Below, piece after piece: positions 1-11,029 of a DNA stretch of 64,000 bases (positions are counted from its first letter, which is position 1; every line of letters begins with the position of its first letter). A program made the position numbers and the translations under genes. The stretch comes from Papilionanthe hookeriana x Papilionanthe teres (taxonomy: Eukaryota > Streptophyta > Magnoliopsida > Asparagales > Orchidaceae): assembly GCA_022702705.1 (NCBI GenBank), contig CM040428.1:54491198-54555197 (forward strand), given 5' to 3'. A model generated the notes under the pieces. That model saw nothing but the letters and a program-made list of their open reading frames with translations. It searched no databases and was not told the DNA's origin.

Positions 1-1372
1 TATGCTGATCAGTCTTTTAAAAATTTACCAATTATGCCAGAGATTACCAAATTGAGCTAATTTCTTGTATTGTAATTTAAATATGAGAAATTTCATCACA
101 TTTGTAGTGTTGAATGTAGATTGTCACTAGGTTTTCAAAAAGCACTAAAGTGCAAAGGTATTTTCTCTCTCTCAAATAGCATGTTAACTATTGAGGTAAA
201 GATTATCATTTGCACTTTTAAAAATATATGGATAAACATATTAGATAAAATAGTTTTTAAATACCACCTCACTTATAAAATTGAGGAAGATGTATTTAAT
301 CCCATGCAAAAACAGTTAACATCAAAATACTTTATTTACTTTTTACCAAAAAGCCCAATGGCTAGAAAGAATGTTGATAAAGGATAGCTTTCATGACTAG
401 CGACCATAAGTTATTTCAAGTTTAACTTTGACCCCATCGATATTGTGATGTGCTCTACATTGTGTGCAATTTGGTTGAACATAACACTTAATAAGTCCCA
501 AATGGTTATTCACCAGGGTCCAATTTTTCATAGGAGCCCTAGGAAGACTCAAATAAGTAATAACGACCATGAAGCCAAAAATTACGGGATTTAGCCTAAA
601 TAATTAATAGCACCAATGCGAATTAACGTCAAGTGCATGGCCATAAAAACATTTTATGGAAACTAAACCCAATACACTCATATTATGTGTCTGATTACAA
701 AAACCACTAAAAACTTTGGTTCGAAAAGCTTTACTCCTCCGCTTAAGTTAAATATAATTAAATTAGAACAAATTCTAGGCTCAAAGTGTCTAAATCCACC
801 TAACAAGATGCATAACAATGAACCCTTAAGAGAATACTGGATCAGTTTTTCCTTTTAATGGTTTAAAATTTAAATAAAAGTTGATATGAGTGCCTTAACA
901 AATTCTTGTTTCTGAATAGGTCATGTAAACTACCTAATCTACTTTCACACAATAATAAGATAGATATAATGTGGTTCTTCTTTTATGTTAAGTGTGTCTG
1001 ATGAGGAAGTATGGTGTGGCATTTATAGATTCAACACATCCTCAAGAAGAGAGTAGGTTTTGCAAAAAACTTCTATGCTATCTTGCTATAGTAGAAGCAG
1101 GCAACAAATCCTACACAAAGGTATGTTCTTTGCTCCAAGGGCAGAGATTTAATCACACCTTCCTAGACTTAATTATCTTCTTTTGATCATTTTGTCTCTT
1201 ATACAACAATTAACTTGACACATTGATTTATTTAACATGTGAAGTTTGTGATCCACAATTATTTCTAATAGATTTCGGAGGAGTTGTGAAAATGAGCAAG
1301 GATGCTAAAATGGTACTCGTAAAATTCCATAGATTGTGCTAGAATTGATTCCAAGTATGACTAGAAGAAATA
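1..1372. other. AT-rich stretch downstream of the uL18 gene
   Basis: I see no convincing gene here. The short open frames have no recognisable domain. The missing 3' exon and 3' UTR of the uL18 gene should lie in this stretch or in 1373-1561, on the minus strand. One candidate acceptor (…CTACTATAG, around 1090 on the minus strand) is followed by about 20 codons and a stop, but I cannot confirm it. Confidence 0.4.
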
Positions 1373-1561
1373 CTATTTCCACTTTGAAGTGAACGTGCCT
1401 GTAATTATAATCAGATTATGATAAAATACTTTTAAGTTTAATAAGCATCTCTCCTCTTCCAAGTAATTGCAATAACAATTAAAGACATAAATAATGAGGC
1501 TTTGAATGAATTCATAGGAACAAACATCAAAAAAGCAAAACAAGGGAAGACAAAATGATAC

Positions 1562-2584
1562 CTTGATAGGTTTCTTTTGCTTAAGTTTCACCTTTACATC
1601 AACCCCATGATCAATGATGGACTGAAGCACAATTTGAAGTTTCCCTTCAATTTTGTCACCTTTCCTTGGTGTATACACCACATTGTGAATATCATCCTCC
1701 TTCGCTCTTTGAGCCAAAGTTTGTCCTACAGCAGCACAAGCCGTAGCATCTTTCTTATAGGTCAAATCAAATTTCATATCCTTAGAAATGGAGTGTGCCA
1801 CAGCCACAACTTTACTTGTAACCCGATGAATCACAGAAGCACGAACAGAACCTTTTGTTACAAAGATATCCAAGCAGAAGGGCATATGATAAGGATCTGT
1901 AAGCTGGTTAAATGTAGGAGTCCTCACCTTCTTATCGACAGAAGTGATCTCATTATGGACCTCACAAACCAATGGTTTGGAAAATGAATTTTCAGATCTT
2001 TTCTGTGGTTTAGCAGAAGAATTTTCAGATTTCTCGCATTCCTCCACCATTTTAGTTTTCCTTAGCTTCTCAAGGTGTTTCTTGGAAGATTTTTTTCGAT
2101 GAAAGGTAAAACTGTTTTCCTCATATTCTTTAGAACCCCTATCCAGCTTGTAAAACAACTTCTTTTGCATTTTCAAGTCATCAATCTCATCAAAATCAAA
2201 AGAGTTTCCAACCATATAATCTCCATTGGAACTTTCATTACCATATGGATCCTCATCTAAACCTGAGGCAACTTCCTGCCTTGAATCCATCCCGTTCAAA
2301 TTGTGAGCGAAGCTCAAAGAAATTGGCCAAAGATTGGGATCAGCAAGTTCGATATGAAAATTTTCCACCTGATCTTTATTGTATGGAATCAACTGAGGAA
2401 ATTTTATTTCACCGAAGTTGAAATCGAGTTTACTTGAATTATCACATGATCCAAATGCAGATAGCTCACACTCCCTTTGCAAAGATCTAAACGCATCAGA
2501 GCTGAAACCAAGAGATCTAAGAAGAATTTGTGGATATGAAAAAAATGGTGATATTATGCGTTTTGAGAAAGATAATGCTCTCAT
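1562..2584 (-). CDS. uL18 family (ribosomal L18p/L5e-like) organellar protein, main coding exon
   Basis: This exon gives 341 codons of a uL18-type protein. Residues about 232-337 form the uL18 fold: a CLDIFVTKGSVRASVIHR strand, then KDATACAAVGQTLAQRA, then HNVVYTPRKGDKIEGKLQ. In bacteria uL18 binds 5S rRNA in the large subunit. The plant family has long N-terminal extensions and is thought to be organellar. The N-terminus (MRALSFSKRIISPFF…RSL) is basic and lacks early acidic residues, as in a mitochondrial presequence. Residues 40-220 are acidic then lysine-rich and look disordered. The start is the ATG at 2584; the frame stays open five codons upstream but without another ATG. The exon ends in phase 0 at CAAG|GTATC (1562/1561). 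Reading on past it gives a hydrophobic tail that is intronic. The last exon, probably very short, was not found. The family call is firm; the organelle is inferred. Confidence 0.85.
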
Positions 2585-3190
2585 ATTGGAAATCTTCACA
2601 CTCCGGTAACTGTTCCCACCCTTTTTCTCTCAAGATAACTTCATGCAAAAACAGTTACCGACCATTGCAAACCCCTAATCAAGAAAATAATTGAAATGAA
2701 GTGGTAATTAGTCCATACAGTAATGAAACATAAAACAGAGACACACAATCAGACAATCTTCAACACATCGTAAACAACTGATTATACTGTTCTCGTTTAG
2801 AATCGTATGGAATCAACAAACACTAGTAATGAAAATTCATGATTCTAAATCATATCGATAATTGATTGCACTCCATAATTAATCCGGTGATTCGCTACAG
2901 AACATAACTGAAAAGAACTACACCATAAATCACTCGGCCTTCCCAATCCCAGAGTTTCAAGATATACTTGGACATGAAAAGAATGAGAACGAAACTTATG
3001 CGGAATGAAAACTTACTCAAGCTCGGAGGAGAAGCCGCACAAACGTAACCAAAGTATTGAACGTCCCGGCAGCAACGGAGGAGCAGATCAGGGAGATACG
3101 TAGCCCCAATGCCGCCAGAGGAGCCCTAAACCCTAACAAAAACAAATCACTTGAATAGAAGAGAAAGTGGAAGGCGTAGAGCGGCATTCA
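2585..3190 (-). promoter_or_regulatory. 5' UTR exon, leader intron and telo-box of the uL18 gene
   Basis: On the minus strand a GC-richer leader (about 3190-3017) has no ATG and ends at a good donor, TTGA|GTAAGT (3017/3016). The matching acceptor GAACAG|TTACCGG lies at 2610/2609, leaving 25 nt of leader before the ATG. The leader contains the telo-box pair CCCTAAACCCTAAC (3124-3137, plus-strand reading). That motif is typical of promoters and leaders of plant translation-machinery genes, which fits the product. The transcription start is inferred. Confidence 0.65.
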
Positions 3191-3224
3191 GTTTGAAGCA
3201 GCTGGTGATCTTATTCATTTAGAG

Positions 3225-3541
3225 ATAATTACATATTAAAAAAAAAAAGATGTAGATTGTTGAATTTATGTAAAAGAATACTCACAATCACATTACCACA
3301 CAGAGTTATTATAATTTAAATTTTTTATATAAATATATATAATATATTATTATATAAATAATATATATATTATATTTTATTTAACTAATTATATAATTTT
3401 TTTTTTACTTCGAGCTAAAATAAGCGGAACACGAACGAACGAAGAGATGTCTTGTTCCGCTCGTTTATAATTCGATCTTAAAAAATTTATTCATATTCGA
3501 CTAATTTATGTAAAGAACAACTAACTTTTTTGACAGCACTA
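3225..3541 (-). mobile_element. Truncated hAT-type MITE (GTTCGGCTCG family)
   Basis: Matches the internal and right part of the intact element at 49796-50357: tRNA-like relic, TA-rich core, then a decayed CGAGC/AACACGAAC subterminal region ending in …TTTTGACAGCACTA, a degraded form of the terminal …GCCAGCCCTA. The other end is missing next to the uL18 leader exon, so it forms the upstream boundary of that gene. Confidence 0.6.
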
Positions 3542-3869
3542 CATACAGACCACCCGAAACTTTGATATTTAGAAGTTCACGCGAAAGAAACAAAGAAAAA
3601 TATTATAATTTAAGTAAAGTGTTATAATAATATATGATAAAACGAATAAAAAAATTAAAAGAAAATGCAAGATAAATTACTCGATGTAATAAAATAAGAT
3701 ATAATTTGTATCATTTTTTTAAAACAATTATATACCTTAATTTTTAAACTCTTAATATATATATAATTTGCGTGCCTTGATTTTTTTTTTTTCTTAATTA
3801 TTTCACCAAAAAGAAGTCATCTTTTAAGATATAATGCATATAATCTTCAAGCGCTCTATTTATCAATAG

Positions 3870-4440
3870 TAGCAGTTCGAGCTGCTTGCCATTGTGTCCA
3901 TTAACTTTCTCGTTGCGAAAGTTAATGACAAGCTTATTGATGCTTCAATTTTGGATCGAGTTGGATGCGGGACTGATGTAAATTTAGCTCGAAGATTGTT
4001 AAACAGCTCATATATTGATTCGAATTTTAACTCGGATCGAAATAAATAGGGTGAGTTGAGAGTCAAAACGATGGATCAATTTTTTTTCCGAGCCATATAT
4101 AGATCAACTCAAGGTGGCTCGAGAACAGCTCAAATTATTTTTTATTTATAAAGATTACATATAATAGTAAATATAATCAAATATAAGAGTCAGTTTGGAG
4201 CTGAAATGGATACAAACAACTCAATTTGAGCCATCTTGCTTCGATTTCAAGCGGAGTCCAAGCTAGAATAGATCCAAATAACTCAAATTTAAGCCAACTC
4301 GGTTCAAGTTCAAGCAGACAATAGCTCAATTCATTTTCAAGCTGAGTTGGCTCGAAATCGAACATAACGAGCCACAAGCCAAATTCTATCCGAACTCGAT
4401 CTATTCAAGCCGATTTCGAGCCCCATGATTCTCTCAAAAG
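3870..4440. repeat. Degenerate GCTCGA-rich repeat block, possibly an old hAT-type MITE
   Basis: Repeated short GAGC/CTCGA words and segments such as GAGCTGAAATGG and GAGCCAACTCGG resemble the subterminal repeats of the hAT-type MITEs elsewhere in the window, but no termini or target duplication are visible. No coding potential is apparent. Confidence 0.35.
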
Positions 4441-4568
4441 CTTCAAAGAGTGATAGGTTATTGCACCTTAATTTGTTATTTACATATAAATAGATATCAC
4501 TTCTGAAACAACTACATAGATAGCACAATTTCTAAGAAAAATAAAATAAAATAATAAGATAAAAAAAA

Positions 4569-4776
4569 GGAAAATTCACACACATACCATTCAATTCCTA
4601 TGTATTTGCAAAACTTCAATTTATACATACATATCATATTGCAATGCATGAAAAAGTGCATTTCAGATTTTAGAAGTTAAAATTATTGTATTTTTGATGT
4701 GATATAAAAGATTCGGACAGTATAAATGTAAAAAAAGGCAAAGATTTAGGTGTTAGATATGTAAATTCCCCATTAA
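4569..4776. mobile_element. FB-1 foldback MITE, 40 bp downstream of the YCED2 stop
   Basis: Left arm reads CACATACCATTCAATTCCTATG and the right arm GGTGTTAGATATGTAAATTCCCC, which are inverted relatives. The middle is degraded. It probably lies in or just beyond the 3' UTR of the YCED2 gene. Confidence 0.65.
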
Positions 4777-4815
4777 AAATAGAAAACAAACTTTCTGAAG
4801 CTTCTATTTCATGTT

Positions 4816-7800
4816 TTATGCCTTCTTCTGTATTACCAATGCATTCTTCAGCTCAAGAAGCTGAGACCATCTCTGATCATAGCTCCTTCTCTTGTCAACG
4901 CCTGTAAGCAGATTACAAACAAACTACATAAACTTTATGCATTTATACATCCAACATTTTGATATTTTCACTTTTGCTTTTACAAAAGCCCATGTAAAAT
5001 CTAGAAATTTTTGGGGTGAATAATGGCATTTTGCAATTATATATGTAAATACAAATAATGTTAAAGTATGCTGCACACTGTAACTTTCTAAGAAGTTATT
5101 AGCTCAACACGGCTTTATAATCAGGAAAAATATTACATCCGGACTACGCACGTAAAGCTACGGGCGGAGTCCAATAGAATCGTGCCACCTGGCGCGCGCG
5201 AGAAAGAAAAAAGAAAAAATCAGAATAACACGGGGAATATTCCCCCCGTGTTATTCATGTGTTATTCGTGTGTTATTGTGTGTTATTCATGTGTTATTCA
5301 TGTGTTACTATATTATTATAACACCAGGAATATTCTCGGAACAGAATAACATACGAATAACACACAATAACACATGAATAACACAATAACACATGAATAA
5401 CACATGAATAACATGGGAGGAATATTCCCCGTGTAATTTTTTTTTTTTTTTTTTTTACTGGAGCCCGCCAGGTGGCACGATCCTAATAGCCTCCGCACGC
5501 AGCTCTACGTGCATAGTCCGGATGTAATATTTTGCCTTATAATCACATTTACAAAAAATTTGCGGTCGTACCAAACAGACCCTAAGGGGTATATATGTAA
5601 ATATAGAAGAATTGTGTCATATGAAAGTAAGTCATTAAAAGCTTACTGATCGCATACATTGCCATGTGATTGCTGATTTCTCGCATGACTCTGAGCAGGT
5701 GTCCTGAAAAAAATAAATCTTTTGATTAATTGGGGGCATTTGCATACAGAACACACAATTTTTAAGTATTTACGTATCTAAAATAAAGTTTTATCTCTGT
5801 AAATAAAGGAGTCCTGATGGTTTCAGCGTTGAAGATGGTGCTATTATACCTTTGTGGAGGCTATTAACCTTATTGTATCCTGCACTACTGAATCAAGATC
5901 AGCTTCTGATCCTGGTTTCACATATATCACCTGCTTCATGAATTGATAGTTAAAATGGGCATATATATAATAATAAAATTAAGGAAGATATATATATGCC
6001 ACTCAATTCAATTGCATTTACATATATAAACCTAACCTATACTTCATTTTTTACATTTATGCCACTTTAACTATGCATGAAAAAGGCTTATTTCAACTTA
6101 TAAAGTCAAAATAATATATTTTTTTTTAATATATAAAAGATTTTGGGGGTATAAATGAAAACTGTAAAGTTTAGGGGTTAGATATGCAAATTCTTGGGAA
6201 TTGGGTGGTATGCATGTAAATGCCCCTAAAATGAATTTGTGTCCCTATTAAGAAAAATTATGGTGCCCCTGCTAACAATAGGCAAACATTTTTCATATGC
6301 ACAATCAAGCGCATATACAAATTCATGAACAAATCACATGAAAAATTATTCTGAAATATTTTAATATAATTTTGTGTGATAGTGGACTCTAGTACTTGAA
6401 TAGAGAGGGGATAGAGTGGTGATGGATGAACCATACTACACTCTAGAGATGGATTCACCCTTCGATGACTCGACAACCACTGAAGATATGAGGCAAGAGA
6501 GAGTGAGTAGTAGTGATGATGAAGTGGTATAACTAGGCACTTCATATCTTGTGATATGGGATGATTCGACTGAGGAGATGAAAATCGAAGAGGTTGAACC
6601 CAGAGGTGGTGGGGTTCAGGTTGAAAGTGAGCGAAGAGTGTATACGCGGAGGACTATGCAAACTGAGGGAACAGAGTTTGCGTGCCGACAAGTCCCATGT
6701 CTTGGTCTTCCCCAACTCTTGAGACAGCTACATAATCCAACTGGATTCAAAACTCCCAGGTGATATTGTTCATCAGCCGTCTACTCCTAACCCCCCAACG
6801 TCAAGGAGGACTTCTCGCAACAATACGGGACATCCTCTTGATCGTTTTGAGTGGGAACTTGACATTGTTAACTTTGTTTCTTATTCTAACATCTCACATT
6901 TGCATGAGGCATTCATTTGCATCATTGGACTTTGTCTCTATACCCTAAGTGTTGGTAGGTAGCTAAAGAGAATCCCAAATGAAAAGTGGCAATGCATGAA
7001 GAGCTTGGTGCTCTTGATAGAAATTGAATATGGGAGATTGTAACACTACTAACGGGGAAGAAAGCTGTTGGGTGCAGGTGGATATTCAAGGTGAATCAAA
7101 CTCCATAAAGGAAAGCGGAGAGGTATAAAGCCCTACTAGTGGCAAATACATTCAGACATATGATATAGACAACGATAAGATATTTGCACCAATAGCAAAG
7201 ATGAGTACAGTAAGGACACTGGTTTCTCTAACAGTGAAATGTGGATGAAGGTTACACCAACTTGGTGTCAAGAATGATTTTCTTCACGGGGAGCTGCTGG
7301 AAGAGGTATATAGGAAGATACTACCACGATTCAGTACATACCAAACAGTGGGCATGGTGTGTAGGCTGAGGAAGTCACTATATGGCTTGAAACAGTCTCC
7401 ACTAGCATGGTTTGACAAGTTTAGAAAGACGATGATTGGCATGGGATTTGCGATGATTGGCATTAGATATCAACAGATCAATGCATACCGCATTGTGTTC
7501 TTTTGACGACATGAATTTCATACTACCATACTTCTGCATATGTAGATGACATAATTGTCATCGGTGATGATGACACAAAGATTACTCATTTGAAAAGAAT
7601 ATTGGGGAATCAATTCTAAGGTAAAGGTCCGGCACAACTCAAAAAGTTCCTTGGGATTGAAGTGACCCATGGATCTGAGAGAATGGTCTTATCCAAGAGA
7701 AAATATGTAATAGATCAAAAGGTCATGCTAAGTGCAAAGGCAAGAAAATCTGTTGCTCGTGAGAGGTACCAGAGACTGGTGGGCCGCCTGATTTATTTGT

Positions 7801-10800
7801 GCCACACTCGACCCAATATTTCATGCAAGATCGGAGGAAGGATCATATGGATGTAGTGTGTAAGATCCCGAGATACTTGAAGAGTGCACCAGGAAGGGGG
7901 ATGATCTTCTGGAAGAATAGGCATGTAAATATTGATAACTATTGTGATTCTGATTGGGCAAGTTGTGAAAATGACAGATAATCCAGATCAGGATACTGCA
8001 TGTTTGAAGGTGGCAACTTGTTCTCGTGGAAGAGCAAGAAACAATCAGTTGTATCAAGATCAATAGTAGAGGGAGAATACAGGGTCATGACATTAGAAGT
8101 AGTTGAGATGATGTGGCTGAAAGTTTTGTTGGTTGAACACAAAGTAAATCAGGTAACTCAAATGAAGTTGTGGTGCGCCAATAAGTCAGCTATCAACATT
8201 GCCAACAACTTGATGCAATAGAGCTAAACATGTGGAGATTGATAGATTCTTCATTAAGGAGAAGCTGAATAACAGATTGTTGGAACTAAGTCGTATAGCT
8301 AATGGAGAGCAGGTGGCTGACTGCCTCACTAAGGGACTTAGCTCAGTGGAGTTAACTAGATTATGTGACAAGATGGGCTTAGTGAATATCTTTCGCCCAC
8401 CTTGAGGAAGAATATTGAGATTCTAGGGGTTATTTGTAAATGTTGTGTGGCTCTGTATAAACCCAAATGTTAATGAAATGAACAAGATGATTATTGCAAA
8501 ATCACTCTCAATAGATCACAATAAAAATGCCACTATTACCAATTTTTTCAAAGTGAAATACACCTTTTCATCCATAGATATTGATGACATAATGAGACTA
8601 AGGTGTTATACATGCTAATATCAAAATTTAGATGTTATGTAAATACATAAGAACTGTGGTATGTACGTAAATTTTCAAAATTTTAAATGTCATGTATTTC
8701 TTAGCAAATGCCTTCTTTTAAGCACTTGTTATCATTCGAGCCTTTGCACTTCTTCCCTGTCACATTCTATCAAGATATTCTGATTCAATTTATTTTTGGG
8801 GAATTTACGTACGTACCATCCAATTGCTATGCATTTGCATATCTAACACCTAAACTTCGCTTTTCACATTTCTATCATTCAAATCTTTCATATCAGATAA
8901 AAATACCACAAATTTAACTTGGAAAAAAAAAAGAAATATACCTTTCCATTAATATATAAGTGTTACGTCCGTGCATGGCCTAAGGAAAGCCAATTTGTCT
9001 TTTGTATGCCTAATGGCAATTTAGTCTTATATTATTATTAGTGTTGGGTATAAACAAACTTATTATGTTTCAAGTTAGGGATATGCATGAGCTTGTTATT
9101 GTGAGTATTAGGTTTAGGGTTTAAGAAAAATTTCCTATCTCTGAAATTACAGGAATTGGGATAGATCGCCTACCAAACAAATTGTAGGTGTTTATCTTTG
9201 TATTCGAATTGAGTTGTTCGGATTATTAAAAAAGATATATTTATTTTGCCCTAATTTCTGTGAGAATTCGTGCCGATTTTGTTATCGAATCGTATCAGTA
9301 AGGTGGCTTAAATGTAAAAAAAACAAAGTTTATGTGCTAGATTTGTAAATAGAAATTGAGTGGTGTATGTATGTAAATCTTCCTTCATTTTTTTTGCAAA
9401 ATGCGAGACAAATAGGAGCTTGCTTGATCACTTCCACCAATTTCCGGTAGCTCAACTTCACTGTCTTTGTTGGAAGGCAGAACCCAAACATCAAAGGTAG
9501 CGTCAATCTGCAAACATCACATTATTTTTTAACAAAACATCATCCATCAGTTCAAATAGTTAAAAGGCATTTACATACATAACACCCAATTCCTATGTAT
9601 TTACATATCTAGCACCTAAACTTTACCTTTTTACATTTATAACATCCAAAGCTTTCATATCACATCAAAAATACGAATATTTTTATTTTTTAAAAGTGAA
9701 ATACAAGAGACTATAAAGAGGCATTTAAATATATACCAAACAAGTAAGAAATTCATATATTTTAAACTTCAGGTGTTAGATATGCAAATACATAGGAATT
9801 GGGAGGTAATAATGTGGCATGTATGTAAATCTTCCAACTAAGGGTGTGTTTGGGGCGGTGTCGCACCGCATTTTATCTTGTTTGGTAAAACTATGTTTTG
9901 TCTGTGTTCTTAAAAAACTACGGTTGAAAGTTGTATTTTCCCACCACACCTAATTACTTGTGGTGGCTGCTAGAAAGCTGTATCGGTCTGACTTTTCAAA
10001 AAAATATTTTTTTTGTAACAATCATCGCAGCTTTTTGAATATCAACTTCTTCTCTTCAAACAACTGCAACTGCCCTAAATAGATCCTAAATTACACTTCA
10101 GAAGCATTTTGAATCAAAAAAACTATTTTTTTAGCTTTTCTGAACAGTACTGACCTCTCTGTAGTATGATGAGAAGCAACAACTGCATTTTCTCTTGATA
10201 GATGTAATAATTCTTCCATCCACTGAGAATCCAAAACTGGTGTGCTGACAAAATGACATAATTTCTAAGTTGTTTCTTACAATAATAAAAGGAGAAATTC
10301 ATATATTTTAGGCATTATGTAGAGCTGAAATTCGCCATATCATGGAACAAAATACGACTGATTCCATCAAATATTTCTCGATTTAGGGTTCAGGGTTTTG
10401 AAAACAGACCAATTTTGTTTTCAAAAAACGAAAAATAAAATGTCTATGTAGGGTTTAGGGCAACCTTTTGAATGGAGAGGGTGACGAGGATCTCGGCATT
10501 CTTATCTCCATCCTCAGCCAGGTCAGTAAGCTGAAGCTCTCGCAGAGAGAGAAGATAGTCGCTGCTCCATCGGCCTTGCCATCTCCCGCAGGAAGTCGAG
10601 ATAGTGATCAAACGCCTTGTTGATCTTCCAGATTCCTTGATCTTCCTCTTCGAATGCTGCGCATTTGAGAACAACCCTAGTTCAATCAAAGGAAGAAGAA
10701 GTTGAGGAACAATAAAGAGAAGTGGGTGAGTTACAGGAAGTTTGTTTGAGGAAGAAGCTCTGGTTCTTAAACGTGGAGAAGGAGGAACTGAAGCTGAAGG

Positions 10801-10902
10801 CCTCTTCTGGCGTTCTTTTGCTGTTCTTCTAGAGTTTTGTAGAAGATAGAGAGGATGATTGTAATGCTCTGAGATGATGAACAGGTGGTGAAGTGCTGCC
10901 AT
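4816..10902 (-). CDS. YCED2: Large ribosomal RNA subunit accumulation protein YCED homolog 2, chloroplastic (DUF177 family), six exons
   Basis: Hand-spliced exons are 10465-10902, 10155-10244, 9424-9507, 5850-5930, 5658-5703 and 4816-4901: 825 bp, one open frame of 274 codons plus TAA. DUF177/YceD proteins act in 23S rRNA accumulation; the plant paralogues are plastid proteins. Residues 1-60 (MAALHHLF…, Ser/Arg-rich) look like a transit peptide. The family core follows: GRWQGRWSSDY, LQLTDLAED, then GFSVDGRIITSIKRKC in exon 2, DATFDVWVLPS and LPEIGG in exon 3, VIYVKPGSEADLDSVVQDT in exon 4, and CSESCE in exon 5. The Cys pairs (KRKCSCC, CSESC) suggest metal binding. The C-terminus is DQRWSQLLELKNAL. 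The start is the ATG at 10902; the frame extends upstream only to a TTG. Intron 3 (5931-9423) is 3.5 kb of transposons and appears to use a GC donor. Exon identities rest on my memory of the Arabidopsis protein, so a database alignment would settle them. Confidence 0.85.
5124..5536. mobile_element. Mutator-like MITE with 9-bp target duplication, in YCED2 intron 5-4 region
   Basis: The terminal inverted repeats are long, about 60-70 bp. The ends read GG(A/C)AAAATATTACATCCGG on both strands, and inverted blocks continue through GCACGTA and GTGCCACCTGG. The flanks carry an identical 9-bp duplication TTATAATCA (5115-5123 and 5537-5545), the size typical of Mutator-like elements. The centre is an inverted array of a short GTGTTATTCAT unit facing ATGAATAACAC. 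It lies in the intron between YCED2 exons 5 and 6. There is no coding capacity. Confidence 0.85.
5985..6237. mobile_element. FB-1 foldback MITE in YCED2 intron 3
   Basis: Left arm TGCCACTCAATTCAATTGC and right arm GGGAATTGGGTGGTATGC are inverted relatives; the right end TGTAAATGCCCC is the family terminus. Partial arms of the same family also occur at about 5585-5625 (right) and 5738-5800 (left). Confidence 0.7.
6551..8420 (+). pseudogene. Ty1/copia pol remnant (RT and RNase H), antisense in YCED2 intron 3
   Basis: Fragments of copia pol appear in order in all three plus frames. A PDRFEWE…SHLHEAF linker lies near 6835. RT starts with GCRWIFKV (about 7072) and continues through the FAPIAKMSTVRTLVSL, LHGELLEEVY and SLYGLKQSPLAWF blocks to the YVDDIIVIGDD box (about 7540). 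KFLGIEVTHGS and LVGRLIYLCHTRPNIS come next, then RNase H pieces up to ADCLTKGLSS (about 8320). A purine-rich stretch at 8402-8420 sits where the polypurine tract should be. Several stops and frameshifts, and no gag or integrase, mark it as dead. It is antisense to YCED2 and wholly within the intron. Confidence 0.85.
8530..8682. mobile_element. FB-1 foldback MITE, right half
   Basis: Holds the family's centre (AAAGTGAAATACACC) and right arm (GATGTTATGTAAATACATAAG … GGTATGTACGTAAATTTT). The left arm has been lost next to the copia remnant. Confidence 0.6.
8797..9383. mobile_element. FB-1 foldback MITE split by a solo LTR
   Basis: The left arm (GGGGAATTTACGTACGTACC, from 8795) and the right arm (ending TATGTAAATCTTCC at 9383) pair with each other but are separated by the insertion at 8961-9297. 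Flanks TTTATTTTT and TTCATTTTT match at 8 of 9 positions, consistent with a 9-bp target duplication. It lies 40 bp inside YCED2 intron 3 from the exon 3 donor. Confidence 0.7.
8961..9297. mobile_element. Solo LTR inside an FB-1 copy
   Basis: Starts TGTTACGTCCG and ends ATCGTATCA, so it has the TG…CA ends of an LTR. It is flanked by ATAAG and GTAAG, a 5-bp target duplication with one mismatch. Removing it rejoins the two halves of an FB-1 centre. No internal coding sequence remains. The retroelement family is not recognised. Confidence 0.65.
9566..9833. mobile_element. FB-1 foldback MITE in YCED2 intron 2
   Basis: One of the best-preserved copies. Left arm GGCATTTACATACATAACAC (9566 on), right arm ATACATAGGAATTGGGAGG … TGTATGTAAATCTTCC. 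The arms pair over about 55 bp with scattered mismatches. Confidence 0.75.
9842..10086. mobile_element. Tourist-like (PIF/Harbinger) MITE
   Basis: Ends read GGGTGTGTTTGGGGC and, inverted from the right, GGATCTATTTAGGGC. They are flanked by TAA on both sides (9839-9841, 10087-10089), the 3-bp duplication of PIF/Harbinger elements. It is inserted immediately beside the end of the FB-1 copy at 9566-9833, inside YCED2 intron 2. Confidence 0.65.
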
Positions 10903-11029
10903 TAACTCTTTCGACAAGAGACATTTCTGGATTTAATAAAACGTCCACACTTATCTTATGGACAATTTGTGGTCGTCCTTCTCATTTAAAAAAACCTAAT
11001 CCTTCCTCTGTTTTTTTTTTTCTTTTTTT

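Noticed and set aside
121..387. 88-codon frame near the window start
   Set aside because: AT-rich, no ATG-based context, no domain, no splice partners.
992..1186. 64-codon plus-strand frame
   Set aside because: No homology that I can see and it lies in the likely 3' region of the uL18 gene.
4300..4450. Host gene on the minus strand at 4177-4528
   Set aside because: The frames translate the repeated GAGC/CTCGA words of a degenerate repeat.
5230..5430. CRISPR-like array of ATAACACATGA units
   Set aside because: Units are adjacent or separated by a base or two, without spacers, and face each other inside a MITE in a plant genome.
10463..10662. Alternative frame of YCED2 exon 1 (DQGIWKINKAFDHYLDF…)
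   Set aside because: Looks protein-like, but it hits a stop and does not join exon 2; the chosen frame carries GRWQGRW and LQLTDLAED and joins in phase.
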